From positions 106,497,198 through 106,561,197 of the forward strand of contig JAAALK010000079.1 in the NCBI GenBank assembly GCA_019279435.1: 64,000 nt of DNA, given 5' to 3'. The DNA is from Zizania palustris (Eukaryota > Streptophyta > Magnoliopsida > Poales > Poaceae). The translations under genes were made by a program, and so were the position numbers. Below the pieces are notes generated by a model that ran no database searches, was not told where the DNA came from, and saw nothing but the letters and a program-made list of their open reading frames with translations. Of the stretch, positions 1 through 13,041 are shown piece by piece. The stretch's first letter is position 1; the number at the start of each line of letters is the position of its first letter.

Positions 1-394
1 AAATAAACAGAAGGCCTAAGTCTAAGGGTATCTAACCTAGAAGCAACTGATGTTAAACAGAGAACTACTAAAGAAGTGCAACTAGGCAGATGAACACTGT
101 GTAACAGGCCTAAACTTCCCAATGAAATGATCTAAGTATATGTAAGGTGAAATGAGAAGTTACTGTCCAAATTTGTCTCTTGTTCGGAACTTGGCGATGC
201 CTGCTTCGCCCGTCGAGGTCTGCTTCGGAGATGATTGTCGAAGACTGCTTCGCTGGTCGAAGCCTGCTTCGGAGGTTGGTGACGGAGCCTGCTTCGGAGG
301 TCAGTTGCGAAGCATGTCGAAGATGCCGAAGGTATTTTGGTCTAGCCTAATACGAAGGGGCAGGGAGCGAAGTATGCTTCGAAGCGAAGTATGC
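1..394. other. Unassigned sequence left of E1
   Basis: No coding region is recognised. The right half (about 195-390) is built from degenerate copies of a short motif like GCCTGCTTCGGAGGT. The same CTTCG/CGAAG word enrichment runs through the Tat-type elements of the window. Homology to the pol of the family starts sharply at about 395, so this stretch is either another insertion into E1 or the far side of a deletion. No LTR end (CA) or target duplication is visible at the junction. Confidence 0.5.
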
Positions 395-2771
395 CGAAGG
401 GAATTGAAGCTAGCCCTACTCAAATAACTGCGCTACAAAAGATGGCTCCTCCGGAAAATTTAAAGCAAGTGCAAAAGCTGACTGGGCGTCTGGCAGCACT
501 TAGCAGGTTTTTATCAAGGTCTGCGGAGAGAAGCTTGCCTATATTTAAAGCATTCAAAGGGTCCGAAGATTTTGCATGGACACCGGAGTGTCAAAAAAGC
601 TTCGAAGATATTAAAGAGTATCTCAGTAATCTTGCTACACTCACGGTGCCTACTGCGGACGAAACCCTACTCCTTTACCTTGCAGCTACAGGTTCTGCTG
701 TCAGTGCAGTCCTTGTCAAAGAAGTGGATTTCAATGGGAAGTTGGTCCAAAATCCTGTTTATTTTGTATCTGAAGCATTATCAGGAGCGAAGACAAGATA
801 CTCCGAACTTGAGAAGTTCGTTTATGCTCTGATAATGGCTTCGAGGAAATTAAACATTATTTTTTGGCACACAATGTAATTGTACCAACTTCGTATCCTT
901 TAGGAGATATGCTTCGAAGTAAGGATTCCACTGGAAGGATTAGGAAGTGGGCAGTTGAGCTAGCACCCTTCGGCATATCTTTCCTCGCAAGGACAGCAAT
1001 CAAATTGCAAGTCTTAGCAGATTTTGTAGCAGAATGGACTCCGCCTGCAAATTTGGTTCCGGAGAAGTCAAGCGACGGAGTTTGGACTGTTTATTCCGAT
1101 GGGGCTTTCCAAGCATCCGGAGCAGGCATTGGAGCAGTATTAATTTCACCTTCAGGGCAAAGAGCAATGTACTCCGCAAGACTCAACTTTAAGTCTACCA
1201 ATAATATAGCGGAGTATGAAGGAATTTTATTGGGACTTCGAAAAGCACGTGCTCTAGGGGCTACAAGAATTATTATAAAGACAGATTCTCAAATAGTAGC
1301 AGGGCACGTAGATAAAAGTTTCCAGGTTAGGCATCCACAGCTTGCAAAGTACTTAGAAGAAATCTGTAAAATCGAAGCACACTTCAAGGGTATTTCCATT
1401 CGGAGTATACCAAGAGCAGAAAATGTGCAAGCGGACATCTTAGCAAAAGCTGCAGCCGGAGCTGTGGATGTGCCAGAAGAAGCCTTCTATGAGGAGCTCA
1501 GTACACCTTCGGTGCCACAAATTCCTTCTGCAGAGATTCTTTGCATTCCTAGTGCAGATTGGAAAAATTCAATCATGGAACTTTTACAAGGAGGAACAAA
1601 TTTGCCCGAAGAGCCACAGCTGTCAAGATTAAAGCTTAGAGCTAGAAATTATCAAATAATCAACGGTATTTTATACAAGGCCGGAGTATGTTCCCCTCTA
1701 CTCCGATGTATATCTCAAGCCGAAGGTCAAGAAATTCTTCGAGAAATTCATGAAGGCCTTTGTGGTAGCCATTTAGCCCCGCGAGCTTTGGCAGGAAAAA
1801 CACTTCGCCAGGGGCTTTACTGGCCTACAATAACAACTGATGCGGAGAGCTTAGTCCGCACTTGTCAAGGATGCCAGTGGATGGGTCGACGAAGTCATCG
1901 CCCACCAACAGCTCTTCAAGTCATTCCTCTGGTATGGCCTATGGCCAGATGGGGTATGGATTTAATAGGTCCCTTTCCATTAGCCAAGGGAAATCTGAAG
2001 TTCGTAGTGGTAGCTATTGAGTATTTTTCTAAGTGGGTGGAAGCAGAGCCCTTGACACCTATCACTTTGAATAATGTACAGAAATTCTTCTGGAAGAATA
2101 TCATTTGCCGGTTCGGAGTGCCTAGACAACTCACAGTTGATAATGGAACACAGTTCGATGCAGAACCTTTCAGAAAGTTTTGCGAAGATCTAGGCATTTA
2201 GTTATGTTTTGCTGCAGTGAGGCATCCTCAGTCTAATGGAGCCGTAGAACGGGACAATGGAAATATTTTGTCAGGGCTAAATCGAAGGATAGTAGGATTA
2301 GCAAAGGGACTGTGGACCGAAGAGCTTCCGAAGATTTTGTGGTCAATTCGGACTACGCAAACAAGGTCCACAGGTTCTACTCCATTCAGACTACTATTCG
2401 GAGATGAAGCTATGACTCCAATGGAGCTCAAAGGAGGATCATTTCGCAGTACCGAACCGGAGATTGAAGAAGAAAGACAAGCTTCATTAGATTTATCAAA
2501 AGAAACAAGACTTCGAGCTGTGGCAAATTTATCAAAGTATCATCAGCAGACGAAGGCTTGGTTTGACCCGAAGGTTAAACTCAATGAGCTAAGACCGGGT
2601 CATCTTGTTCTACGAAGCATTATAGCGCCAGGGAAGTTAGGAAATAAATGGGAAGGTCCATACCTAATCGTTCGTTCAGGACGCCCTGGCTCTTTTAAAT
2701 TAGCTAATTTAGAAGGTGAAGAGTTAGCACATACTTGGCAAGCGGAGCACCTAAAGCGATACTTCGCATAA
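395..2771 (+). pseudogene. pol: E1 pol fragment (RT end, RNase H, aRNH, integrase)
   Basis: The fragment starts inside the RT connection region. RNase H of the Ty3 type follows to about 900, then the second, archaeal-type RNase H (YSDGAFQASGAG at about 1095, with TDSQIVAGHV downstream near 1285). The integrase has an HHCC-like zinc finger ending CQGC (about 1865), the first catalytic Asp in WGMDLIGP (about 1950), the second in TVDNGTQF (about 2140) and the Glu in NGAVERDNG (about 2240), spaced DX35E. The frame shifts at about 865-875, where a few bases are lost before the LAHN motif. A stop (TAG at 2199-2201) interrupts the integrase core. The tail ends HLKRYFA at 2771. It cannot make a working polyprotein. 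Confidence 0.9.
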
Positions 2772-2930
2772 GGGCTCCTTGTAACTCACTTGTAATCATC
2801 TTCCAAATTAATAAAGCATATGATCCTGATAATGCCTTCCCCTCATAGACTTCCAGCTTCCGAGTGGACGCACTGGAACCGCGGGGTCGACCGAGAGGGA
2901 AGTGTCATGAAGCTGGATTGTATTTTCGGA

Positions 2931-2951
2931 CTTCGAACCATTGGTTCGAAG
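2931..2951. repeat. Perfect palindrome flanking the E1 tandem repeat
   Basis: CTTCGAACCA, one T, then its exact reverse complement TGGTTCGAAG. It sits at the border of the 61-bp repeat block. A related but imperfect version lies at the same place in E2 (about 13200) and F (about 45838). Confidence 0.8.
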
Positions 2952-2991
2952 CTTCCGACGTGGGGGCTGACATAATCCGGAGTCCAAGCCA

Positions 2992-3290
2992 CCGGCTTGT
3001 AGGCATCGGTAAAAGAGCCCAAAACCACATCATACGGAGTCCAAGCCATTGGCTGGTAGACTTCCGTAAAAAGAGCCGAAGGTGGCCAAAACATGCGGAG
3101 TCCAAGCCATTGGCTGGTAGACTTCTGTAAAAAGAGCCGAAGGTGGCCAAAACCTGCGAAGTCCAAGCCATTGGCTGGTAGACTTCCGCAAAAAGAGCCG
3201 AAGGTGGCCAAAATATACGGAGTCCAAGCCATTGGCTGGTAGACATCCGTAAAAAGAGTCCAAAGAGACCATTGCAAACTCCGAACCATT
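2992..3290. repeat. 61-bp tandem repeat in the E1 3' region
   Basis: The word GTCCAAGCC starts at 2992, 3039, 3100, 3161 and 3222. The last intervals are exactly 61 bp and the first is shortened to 47. Each unit reads roughly: GTCCAAGCCATTGGCTGGTA, then GACTTCCGTAAAAAGAGCCG, then AAGGTGGCCAAAA and a short variable part. The block lies between the convergent 3' ends of pol and the antisense gene. The overlapping reading frames in it are periodic by-products of the repeat. Confidence 0.9.
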
Positions 3291-3692
3291 GGTTCGACAG
3301 ATATCGCAAAAATGAGCCGAAGGTGGCTAAAGCAAAACAGAATTTGAACCATGAGCTTCGAATATCTGTTAACATAGTCCAAAGTGGAAAATTATCTAAG
3401 ATACTAAGGTATCTTGAAAGTTATCTCAAGCGATTTCTTTCAAAAAACAAAGGTATTAAGTTGCCGTTTTTTCGACTACAAATAGTCGAAGACATTTTAT
3501 AAGATTTTAAAAGATCTTTAAATTGCAGAGGGGCTCCGAACCCCCAAAAAATTGTACTCCGAAGTTTTTTCTTTGCGCATAACCATCTTTGAATACAGTT
3601 CGAAGTTGCTTATACCAAAAGAGGGGCTAGTAAATATGGAGACAATTTTAAATCGGTATTCATTATTCAAACGAATGTGTTTACAGATTACA

Positions 3693-6600
3693 TCATGAAA
3701 AATTGGTATCTATACCAAGAAGGAATCGAAGACCTCTTCGGTCTCTAGAGCTAGGGTTGGAACGACTAGTTCCAGCGCCGGGAGTTCTAATAACTTTGTG
3801 TTTAACTCTCTTGCCCTCCTTCGAAGCTCTAAAATCCTTCTGTTCTTGTTGAAGTTTGGCCCAAGTTCGAAGCCGTTCGGGGCTCCTTTCCCAGCTTCCA
3901 AGTTCTTTAGGCTTTTTATTTTGAGCTTCATCTTCGTCTTCAGACCATATAATGTCTTCAGAAGACGAAGTGTTTAATTTAACCTCTTTTTCTTCTTCTT
4001 TAATATAAGATAGTATATCTTTGATTACTTCGGGCGCAATTACACCGGAGTCATCTCGACGAATTAGAAATCGAGGACATTTATAAGCTTTTAGAAGATC
4101 GAAGGTGGTCCATAATGAGCGAACTTCGTCGTTAAGGTCTAACACTTCGATATCTTCCGTAAGAGGCAAAGCCTAAAAATATGATAAACAAATTTTCATT
4201 GATAAATGTTTATAAGCATAAATCTTTACATGGCCAAAAATCCTAAGATATTTCTAAACTTGCGGGTTCGGAAGAGGCTGACTGCTTAAAGCTTGGGTCC
4301 GAACTTGCTTTTGGCGTTGGCCTTCGTCGATCCAAGCCTTGATCGCGGAACGACCTTCGGCTCTCCATGAAGTTTGGAAGGCTCGCTAGGCAGCAGCCAC
4401 ACCTTCGGAAGGTGTCAGAAGTCGCTCGTCGTCGAAGGTGATTGGGCCCCCTCTTGCGTCCGGAGTTATCGATCGGCCCAGATCTTCGTAGTAGCGAAGT
4501 AGGCCGACATCAGCCACTTGTCCGGAGAGTTCTCCGTATCTAATGCCCACTGTCTTCATCTGCTTTGCCACTCCTTGGATCCTTTTCAACCGGCGCAGAA
4601 GAGTAATGTTATCATCAGAAGGGAGTGTTCCAGTAGTACCGAAGTACTCCAGGACATCTAACAGCTGATTCATAACTTCCACAGACACCTTCTCAGACTT
4701 AAGCTTATCTTCGTTCAGCGCGTCCTTAGTCGAAGTGACTTCTCCCAGAACCCCAGAAAGTCTAGCATTTTCAGTGGTCAAAACATTCTTTTGGTTCAAC
4801 AACTGGCTAGCTTCCTTTTGGAGTCGGACAAGCTCGGACCCTGCAGTAGCATACTCCGCCCGCAATTTTTCAACTTCTGCTCGAAGCACAATTCTTTCTG
4901 CTTCGAGCTCTTTATTAGCAGCCTCCAAACCTTGCCTGGCCCTTCGCTCTGTGGATACTATATTGTCCATTTGAGCCACTCGACTTTCGGAGATGTTATG
5001 ATTCCTTTGAAGGACGTTATTTTCCTTCCGAAGACGAGCAATCTCTTCGTCATTGCATATATTCACAGCCCGAGCCAAGACAGTTTGCTGCAAAAATAAA
5101 AAACTAAGGTAAATGTTTATTCGTAGATGAATTCTATGTTATTTCACAGTTACTTCGTACCTGATAGGCTGCACGTTCTATAGCAGCATTAAGCTCCGTC
5201 CTATCCGCCTTGCTCAAAATGGCCACTAAGTTGGTCTCCCCAATGTCACGGCTAGCTCGATCCAAAGGTTCGAGCAAAGTCCGAAGACCAGTTGTTTGCC
5301 TTAAGAAAGGAGCTAGCAAGGGGAGCATACTTATTGCCTGTTGGTCATCTTCATCCAGCGAAGGACCGAAGCGTTGGCTTGTGGTCTTCGGAGCCACTGG
5401 AGACTGGCCCTCCCCGGAAGATTGGCTCTCGTCTGTTGAATCAGACGGAGTTGATCCGGAACTCGCAGCAGGGAGGGGCTCTATATGTCTTTTACCTCTT
5501 CCAGGTCCCATTTGAGTAACTCTCTGGGCTGGCTCCAAAGTCGTCGAAGGTCCAGGAATTATTTCTTCTTGGCGGACCTCTTCCATAGGAGTGGACTTTG
5601 TAAAAAAAATATACAAAGTATTATACATTGTATAAATACACAAAATAAACCTGAAAGAGTTATTCGAAGTCTACCTTCGAAATTTTGCAAAGGAGTCATC
5701 ATCGGACTGTTCAGCGGATCGATGGCTAGATCTTCATCCGAATCAGCCGTTAAGTCTTCGACTGCAGGAGCATCGTCCTGAGCAGTCCTTGTTGCCTCTT
5801 CAGGAATCGAAGCCATATTAGCTTCGACCCCACTCTCATTCACAGGAACTTCGTCCTGAGGTATATCTCCTTGAACTGCTGAAGTCCTTGGTTGCTGAAG
5901 GTTATCTTGAGACTCCGGCATGTTCGCAGGTACTTCAGCTTGTGCAGTCCTTTGAGCTTCATCTTCGTCTATTAGACACACAAGCAATCTCCCTTCATCC
6001 TCTTGGGAGTCAGAGACTGAAGCCCTTGAGCTCGAAGGCGCAGGATTCGAAGGTGTAAGATTTTTTGGCTTCCGAGCCACCTTCTTCACCGGAGTCTTGG
6101 CCGAGCTCGAAGTCCCAGCTTCGGCTTTTCTCTTTTTGGGTCCTTTCTCCGAAGGCAACCAATCCATCAAAGGGGGCGGAGTGATTTCCAGCATTCCCCA
6201 TACTCTGTTAAATCTCTCCCAACTCCCGACCAATTTGATTCTCCATTCTTTTTCGGTCGGAGTTGGAGCGCCCAAAATCTTCTCCGAAGCCCTTACGATT
6301 TGCTCCGAAGTAATAGGGGCTGAAGAAGCTAAAAAATGAGTCAAGTTAGTTTTTTATTTGAATGAATATGCATAATACATGTTGTCTTCGAAGTTACCTG
6401 CAGGGCTCAAAGTCAAGGTGATTTTTCGGAGACCGCCTTCCGAATCCTCTTCGAAGATGATAGGCCAGTTGGCCATCAGTGGAGAAATTTGTAATCCAAG
6501 GAACTCTTCGGCTAAGTCTCGCATGCTCAACCTTCGGCTGATCCTCTGAAGCAGGTTGAGGCGAGCTTCGAGCTGACCTTGGCCTGGTTGCACTAGGGCT

Positions 6601-7343
6601 TCTTTCCGGAATTGGATCTCTTTCAAAGGTCCGGCCAGAGGATTGCTTGCCCCAACTTCGACATAAAACCACCTCATGACCCAGTCTGTGTACCATCTTG
6701 CATTGATGGCCTTAGCAGGAAATTGAAGGGCATATTCATCCCGAAGCCTAAAATTGATGCTTCCGAAGGCTACTACTACTTTTTCACCTCCAGAGCCTAC
6801 AAAGGTTTTCGGCTGACATGAAGCCCTATGTAGCGTAGCGAAGATTTCTGCCCTCCCCTCACAGCCTTCGGCTCTCAGTGCCCATTCGAAGATAGCCAGT
6901 CGAGCTACTGCGTTCGGAGATAATTGAGGGAGGGTGACATGAAATAAATCGAGTAACTCCGCCAGGAAGTCAACTGCTGGGAGACCCAAACCAGCTTCGA
7001 AGAAGGCTTCGAAGACAACCACTTCTCCGGGCCTTGGCGTCGGGATGAGTTCTTTTCCGGGCTTACGAATCATAACTCCGGTGCTAATCTTTCCTTCTAC
7101 TGCGATAGCCAGTGATTCCCTCTTGCAGGTAGAAGATCCCAGTTGGAAAGACTGGTCCAGGTACTTCGTTGATGGCGGGCAGAGACTTTGATCATCGACA
7201 TTTTGGGGATTTCTCCCTCCTGCCGCCATGGATGTCGTTGCCGATGCCAGAGGCGCCGTCGCCAACGCCGCAGCCGCTGCTGCTGCAGCCGCCTGCTGCC
7301 GAGCCAAGGTCGACGGGGCTCCAGAACCCTTGGTCTTCACCAT
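3693..7343 (-). pseudogene. E1 antisense accessory gene (PF04195-like), damaged
   Basis: This is a five-exon gene opposite to pol. Deduced exons (minus strand) are 7343-6398, 6328-5675, about 5595-5161, 5087-4260 and 4172-3693. I chose the ATG at 7343 (MVKTKGSGAP) over the in-frame one at 7406 because MVKTKGS also starts the E4 and K copies. Exon 1 carries an Ala-rich stretch and the conserved GEVVVFEAFFEAGLGLPA and LPQLSPNAVARLAIFEWALR motifs. Exon 4 is coiled coil and exon 5 ends FLLGIDTNFS. Damage: the intron 2 acceptor reads AC instead of AG, a TAG at 4388-4386 replaces a Trp codon, and the last base of exon 4 is A instead of G. Intron 1 is 69 nt and frame-neutral. The function is unknown. 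Confidence 0.8.
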
Positions 7344-7462
7344 TGCAGTCACTGGGTTGCTTTGGGGGAAATGGAGGCTAGGGCTCAAAGAACTCAAAGG
7401 GCTCAAAAGGTGTTTGTTTGCGAGAGAGCAGTGAAAAGGTAACCGGGTAAGTTCTAGGCCAT

Positions 7463-7472
7463 CTATTTATAG
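7463..7472 (-). promoter_or_regulatory. TATA box of the E1 antisense gene
   Basis: CTATAAATAG on the minus strand, about 120 bp upstream of the conserved ATG at 7343. The other copies of the gene have a TATA box in the same place. Confidence 0.65.
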
Positions 7473-7797
7473 CCTAGACTTTACATTTTTACCGTTAGTC
7501 CATGTCATTTCACATTCCTGCCGTTACTTTTCTCCGAAATTAACGCATTCTACGGTTTCCGTTAGGAACAGAAAGCTAACGGCTATTTTCTCTAAGTCTA
7601 AGAGACTTTCGAACTTCCTGAGTCGGTTCTAAGATAGTTCAAAAGTAATTATCTTAAGACTGATTCGGAGTTTATATCTTCATACATTTCGGAGATGAAT
7701 TGAAATCTAATAACCCCTATGTATGGTTATTTTTTCCTTTCGTATACTGCTCTCCTAACATTACAGGTTAAACGGAGAAGCGTATTTGAGGGGCTAC

Positions 7798-8292
7798 TGT
7801 TGGTGGAAAATATCTCATCTTCGGGGTTATTGCCGAAATAGCATAAAGGCAGATAGCGGATTCGAAGGTTCCCAGACGTTCATCTTCGAAGATACCCTGA
7901 GTCAAGCTCGAAGTACGAAGATAGGCATTGGTTCGGAGTACATCTTCGAACTAAGGCTTTTCGAGATCTTTACTGCCAGCTAAGATGGAAGATTTATCTT
8001 TTATATCATTAGATTAGTCTTTTACCATTTTAGCCCTATCAAGGGTACCGAATAGTTTCCACTATGTCGGTTGTAATAGAGGGGTAAATAGGTCTTTTCC
8101 TTAATATATGGGCCAATAAATACCCCCCATTTCACCCTGTAAAAGGGACCGAATACAAGTTATTCAATACATACATTCGAACTATTCTAAGTTATTATCC
8201 TTTCGGAGGCTTAGAACAGTTCACTTCGCAAACACTCCGTTTGTTAGTGTCTAATCTACAGAAACCTGTTAGCGTAATCTTTTACGCCAACA
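7798..8292 (+). repeat. 3' LTR of E1 (subfamily A)
   Basis: 495 bp from TGTTGGTGG to ACGCCAACA, preceded by the polypurine tract AGGGGCTAC. It shares its layout with the LTRs of E4, K and L. It ends with GCGTAATCTTTTACGCCAACA-type sequence, which can form a small hairpin next to the terminus. Confidence 0.92.
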
Positions 8293-11200
8293 GTTTCCCT
8301 CTAGCTCTTGAAGTGGTGGCTCTGCGGTGGTTTTGGTCCCTGAAGCTAGGGTCAATTAGAACCTGGGAGCAATTAAGGAAGAAGTTCATAAGTAACTTTC
8401 AGGGTACCTTCGTACCCCCAATGTCTACAGGAAGTCTTTTGTAGGTGAAGCAGATGCCCGGAGAGACTTTAAGACAATTTTTCAAGCGCTTCGCCCATAC
8501 GAAGTCGCAAATTCGAGAGCTAACTACATCCTCCGTAGTTGATGCAGCTCGAGAGGGAGTTACCCATGCGGGCCTCCTTGATAAAATTCATCGGAAACAG
8601 ATATCTTTTGTTGCTCAGTTGATGTCTTATTTTGAAGAGTATGCAAGGTCAGAAGAAGGTTGCTTCGGAGAACTGCTTCAACTCCGTCAATCCTGCAAGA
8701 AGTCAAGTTGGAAGTGAAGACTTCAACACCTTCGCAGGGGCCTAACTTTGAAGTTCAGCATGACAGGCGTTGGGGGCAAAAGCATCCTCATTCAGAAGTC
8801 TTGAACATTGCACCTGCACAGAAATTTGCCCCTAAGACTTCGTAAGCTTCGGCAAGCAAGACCAGTGACTGGAGGCCGCTAGGGAAGCCGGCTGGCAAAG
8901 CCCAGGCCTTCTTCTGCTGCGTCCATGGTGAGAATCGAAGTCACGCAACTAATGCGTGCAAGTCTATACTCGCTTTAAGAGGCGAGTACCTTGAAAGAAC
9001 CTCGGGTCGAGGCACTACTGACCGAGTTCTTTTCGAGGTGCGTCCGGAGCCTATCCAGGCTGTGGCATGTATAGACAATTTCGACCCTGCAAGGCAACCT
9101 CCGGTGGTCAATATTATGCCACCTCCAAAGCAGAAAGATGGTCAAGATCGAGGGAAAAGAGTAGTCCTCCCAATTTACGGAGGAGGGACTCTTTGTACTA
9201 TGTCGAAGAGGCAGAGAAGAGAATACGTCCGAGAAGTGGGCCATATTGGAACTTCTTCGTCCGCAGCTGCCATGCCTAAATGGTCCCATGTGCCGATATC
9301 TTTTCCGCAGATTATGCAGCTGGCATAAAGTTTCCACATATAGATACTGAAGTCCGGAGAGTACTGATTGACGGAGGGAGTTCAGCAGATATTATCTTCG
9401 TCCAAGCCTTCGATCAACTCTGTATCTCCAGAAAACATCTCCCAGCAGCTCGTCCTTTGCAAGGCTTCGTAGGACCCCCTCTCGATGCCCTCGGCCAAAT
9501 AGGTCTGGAGGTCACTTTCGGAGAGGGGCTACTGGCCAGGACGGAGGAGGCGATTTTTGATGTTGTGGATGCCCTGTATGCATATAATGTTATCTTCGGG
9601 AGGGGCATGTTGAATCAGTTTGGAGCTGTGGCACATCATAATTATCTGTGTATGAAGATGCCCACACAAGCGGGAGTGCTCACTGTTTTCGAAGATCAGG
9701 CCACTACGCGAAGAGCGGAATATGGTCATGGCCCCCCTCTTGACCCGAGACAAGTGAACAGCGTGCAAGGCAACCTGGAGGATATCTCTGCTTCAGTTGA
9801 ACCTTCAAAGAAGTCCTTCCCAAGGCCAAGCCCCGAAGGTGAGATTATAACAAAGGTTATTGTCAAAGATGACAAAGACTATTCATTTCAGTTTGGCAAG
9901 GATTTGCCTCCAGAAGTCGCTACTTCGTTAGAAAAAGTAGTTGAAGAAAATTTAGATGTCTTTGCATGGTCTGATGAGGACATTACCGGAGTCAGTCAGG
10001 ATATTATTGAGCATAGCTTACTTGTGAACCCGAGGGTTTGGCCTGTCCGACAAGGACTCCGGAAGTTATCTGTGGAGAGGGCCATCCTTGCTAAAACTGA
10101 AGTGGAAAATTTGCTGAAGGCTGGGATTATCAGAGAAGTAGCTCATACGGAGTGGCTAGCCAACCCAGTCTACGTCAGGAAGACATCTTCCGGGAAATGA
10201 CGCATGTGTATTGATTTTACATCTTTGAATAACGCATGCCACCGTGACCCCTATCCAATGCCCCGAATTGATCAATTGGTTGACTCCACTGCTGGTTCGT
10301 AGTTATTAAGCTTCCTTGACGCGTATTCCGGTTATCATCAAATCTGGTTAAAGCACGAAGATGAAATCAAAACAAGCTTTATAACTCCTTCGGGAGTCTT
10401 CTGCTATGTAAGAATGCCTTTTGGCTTAAGAAATGACGGGGCAACTTTTTCGAGGTTAATTGCTAAGGATCTAGGTCATCAAATAGGCCGCAATGTAGAA
10501 GCCTATATGGATGACATTGTAATAAAAAGTCTTCTAAAGCATCAACATAGCCTAGACTTAGTAGAAACATTCAATAGCCTTCGGGCATGTGGAGTCCATC
10601 TTAACCCCGAAAAATGTATCTTCGGGGCTCAGGCTGGAAAACTGTTAGGGTATCTAGTTTCAAGCAGAGGGATCGAAGCTATCCCTACTCAAATAACTGC
10701 GTTGCAAAGGATGGCTCCTCCGGAAAATTTGAAGCAAGTGCAAAAGCTGACTGGTCGCCCTGCAGCACTTAGCAAATTCCTAGCAATGTCTGCGGAGAGA
10801 AGTTTGCCCATTTTCAAAGCATTGAAAGGGTCCGAAGATTTTGCATGGACACTGGAGTGTCAAAAGAGTTTTGATGATATTAAGAATTATCTCAGTAACC
10901 TCGCTACACTCACGGTGCCTGTTGCGGATGAAACCCTACTCCTTTACCTTGCGGCTACTGGCTCCGCTGTTAGTGCAGTCCTTATCAGAGAAGTTGATTT
11001 CAATGGGAAGTTGATACAGAATCCAGTCTATTTTGTATCCGAAGCATTGTTTGGAGCAAAAACAAGATATTCCTATCTTGAGAAGTTCACCTATGCTCTG
11101 ATAATGGCATCGAGGAAGTTAAGGCATTATTTCCTAGCACATAATGTGATTGTACCAACTTCGTATCCCTTAGGAGATATGCTCCGAAGTAAGGATTCTA

Positions 11201-13041
11201 CAAGAAGAATTGGAAAATGGGCTGTTGAATTAGCACCCTTCGGCATCTCCTTCGTAGCAAGGACAGCAATTAAGTCACATGTGTTGGCAGACTTTGTGGC
11301 AAAATGGACTCCCCTGGCAGTATGGGCTCCGGAGAAACCAAGTGAAGGAATTTGGACCATATACTCCGATGGAGCTTTCCAAGCATCTGGAGCAGGTGTC
11401 AGAGCGGTAATAATTTCGCCTTCAGGGCAAAGAGCAATGTACTCCGCAAGGCTCAACTTTAAGTCCACCAATAATACAGCGGAGTATGAAGGAATTTTGT
11501 TAGGACTTCGAAAGGCACGTGCTTTGGGGGCTACAAGAGTTGTTATTAAAACAGATTCTCAAATTGTAGATGGGCACGTGGATAGGAGTTTTCATGTTCG
11601 TCATCCACAACTTGCAAAATATTTAGAAGAGATTCGTAAGATTGAAGCAGCATTTAAAGGGATTTCCATTCGAAGTATACCCAGAACTGAAAATATGCAA
11701 GCTGATACCTTGGCAAAAGCTACAGCCGGAGCTATGGACATTCCAGAAGAAGCTTTTTATGAAGAGCTCAATTCACCTTCGGTAACACAGATCTCTTATG
11801 CGGAAGTTCTTTGCATTCCAAGTACAGATTGGCGGAGTTCAATTATGGAATTGCTGCAAGGAGAAGCAAATTTTCCTGAAGGGCCACAACTTTCGAGGTT
11901 GAAGCTCAGAATTCGAAATTGTCATATAATCAACGGTATTTTGTACAAGGCCGGAGTATGTTCCCCTCTTCTCTGATGTATATCGCAAGCCGAAGGTCAG
12001 GAGATTCTCTGAGAAATTCATGAAGGACTTTGTGGTAGCCATCTGGCCACCCGAACTTTAGCAGGAAAAACACTTTGCCATGGGCTTTATTGGCCTACAA
12101 TAGTAGCTGATGTGGAGAGCCTAGTCCGCATGTGCCAAGGTTGTCAATGGATGGGAAGAAGAAGTCATCGTCTACCAACAGCTCTTCAAGTAATTGCCCT
12201 AGTGTGGCCCATGGCCAGATGGGGCATGGACCTTATTGGCCTCTTCCCAGTAGCAAAAGGAAATTTAAAATTCGCAGTGGTAGAAATTGAGTATTTTTCC
12301 AAGTGGGTCGAAGCAGAGCCCCTCACAGCTATCACTTCGAATAATGTACAAAAATTTTTCTGGAAAAGTATTATATGCCGGTTCGGAGTGCTTCGGCAGC
12401 TCACAGTTGACAATGGGACACAGTTTGATGCAGAGCCCTTCAGGAAGTTTTGTGAAGATCTTGGCATACAAATATGCTTCACTGCAGTGCGCCATCCTCA
12501 GTCTAATGGAGCTGTTGAAAGAGCCAATGGTAATATCTTGTCAGGGTTGAATTGAAGAATAGTAGGATTGGCAAAAGGGCTGTGGACTGAAGAGCTCCCA
12601 AAGATTTTATGATCCATTCGAACCACTCAAACAAGGTCCACAGGTTTCACTCCTTTTAGACTATTATTCTGAGATGAAGCTATGACACCAACGGAGCTTA
12701 AAGGAGGATCCCTTTGCAGCACCGAACTAGAAATAGAAGCAGAAAGGCAAACTTCGCTTGATTTAATAGAAGAAACAAGACATCGAGCTGTCGCCAATTT
12801 GTCAAAGTATCAGCAGCAGACGAAGACTTAGTTTGACCTAAAGGTTAAGCTTAATGAACTTAAGCCGGGTCATCTAGTTTTGCGAAGCATTATAGCGCCA
12901 GGGAAATTAGGGAATAAGTGGGAAGGTCCATACATAATTCTCCGCTCAGGACGCCCTGGTTCTTTTAAGTTAGCTAATTTAGAAGGCGAAGAGTTAAAGC
13001 ATGCCTGGCATGCGGAGCACTTAAAGCGATATTTCGCATAG
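8293..13041 (+). pseudogene. gag-pol: E2 gag-pol polyprotein, degenerate
   Basis: Gag capsid-like sequence (ALRWFWSLKLGSI, then FISNFQGTFVPPMSTGSLL) runs to about 8,900. A zinc-knuckle-like CHHC motif lies at about 8915-8965. The protease DGGSSADIIF is at about 9370, RT YMDDIVIKS at about 10504, and the aRNH YSDGAFQASGAG near 11360. The integrase core runs about 12180-12530, and the reading ends in FA and a stop at 13039-13041. Stops include TAG after the gag MSTGSLL, TGA at about 10198 (Trp expected), TAG near 10303 and TGA near 11974, and frames are lost in gag and late integrase. About 30 bp are missing before the protease active site. Homology to E4 is clear throughout. Confidence 0.9.

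Larger units (their letters stand above)
395..8292 (+). mobile_element. E1: 5'-truncated Tat-type Ty3/gypsy LTR retrotransposon
   Basis: In order the element holds: the end of RT through integrase (395-2771), a 61-bp tandem repeat (about 2992-3290), the antisense gene (7343 down to 3693), a spacer with the antisense promoter, a polypurine tract (AGGGGCTAC just before 7798), and the 3' LTR (7798-8292). The 5' LTR, gag, protease and most of RT are missing. The base following the LTR resumes the gag of E2 in the middle of a codon run, so E1 appears to have inserted into E2, with expected target duplication GTTTC at 8293-8297. The other side of that duplication would lie left of the window. Confidence 0.85.

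Noticed and set aside
2992..3290. Possible CRISPR array
   Set aside because: The whole 61-bp unit is repeated; there are no unique spacers, and the context is a plant retrotransposon.
4735..5099. Plus-strand ORFs over antisense exon 4 (and similar shadows elsewhere)
   Set aside because: They mirror the coiled-coil coding exon on the other strand and show no independent conservation or start context.
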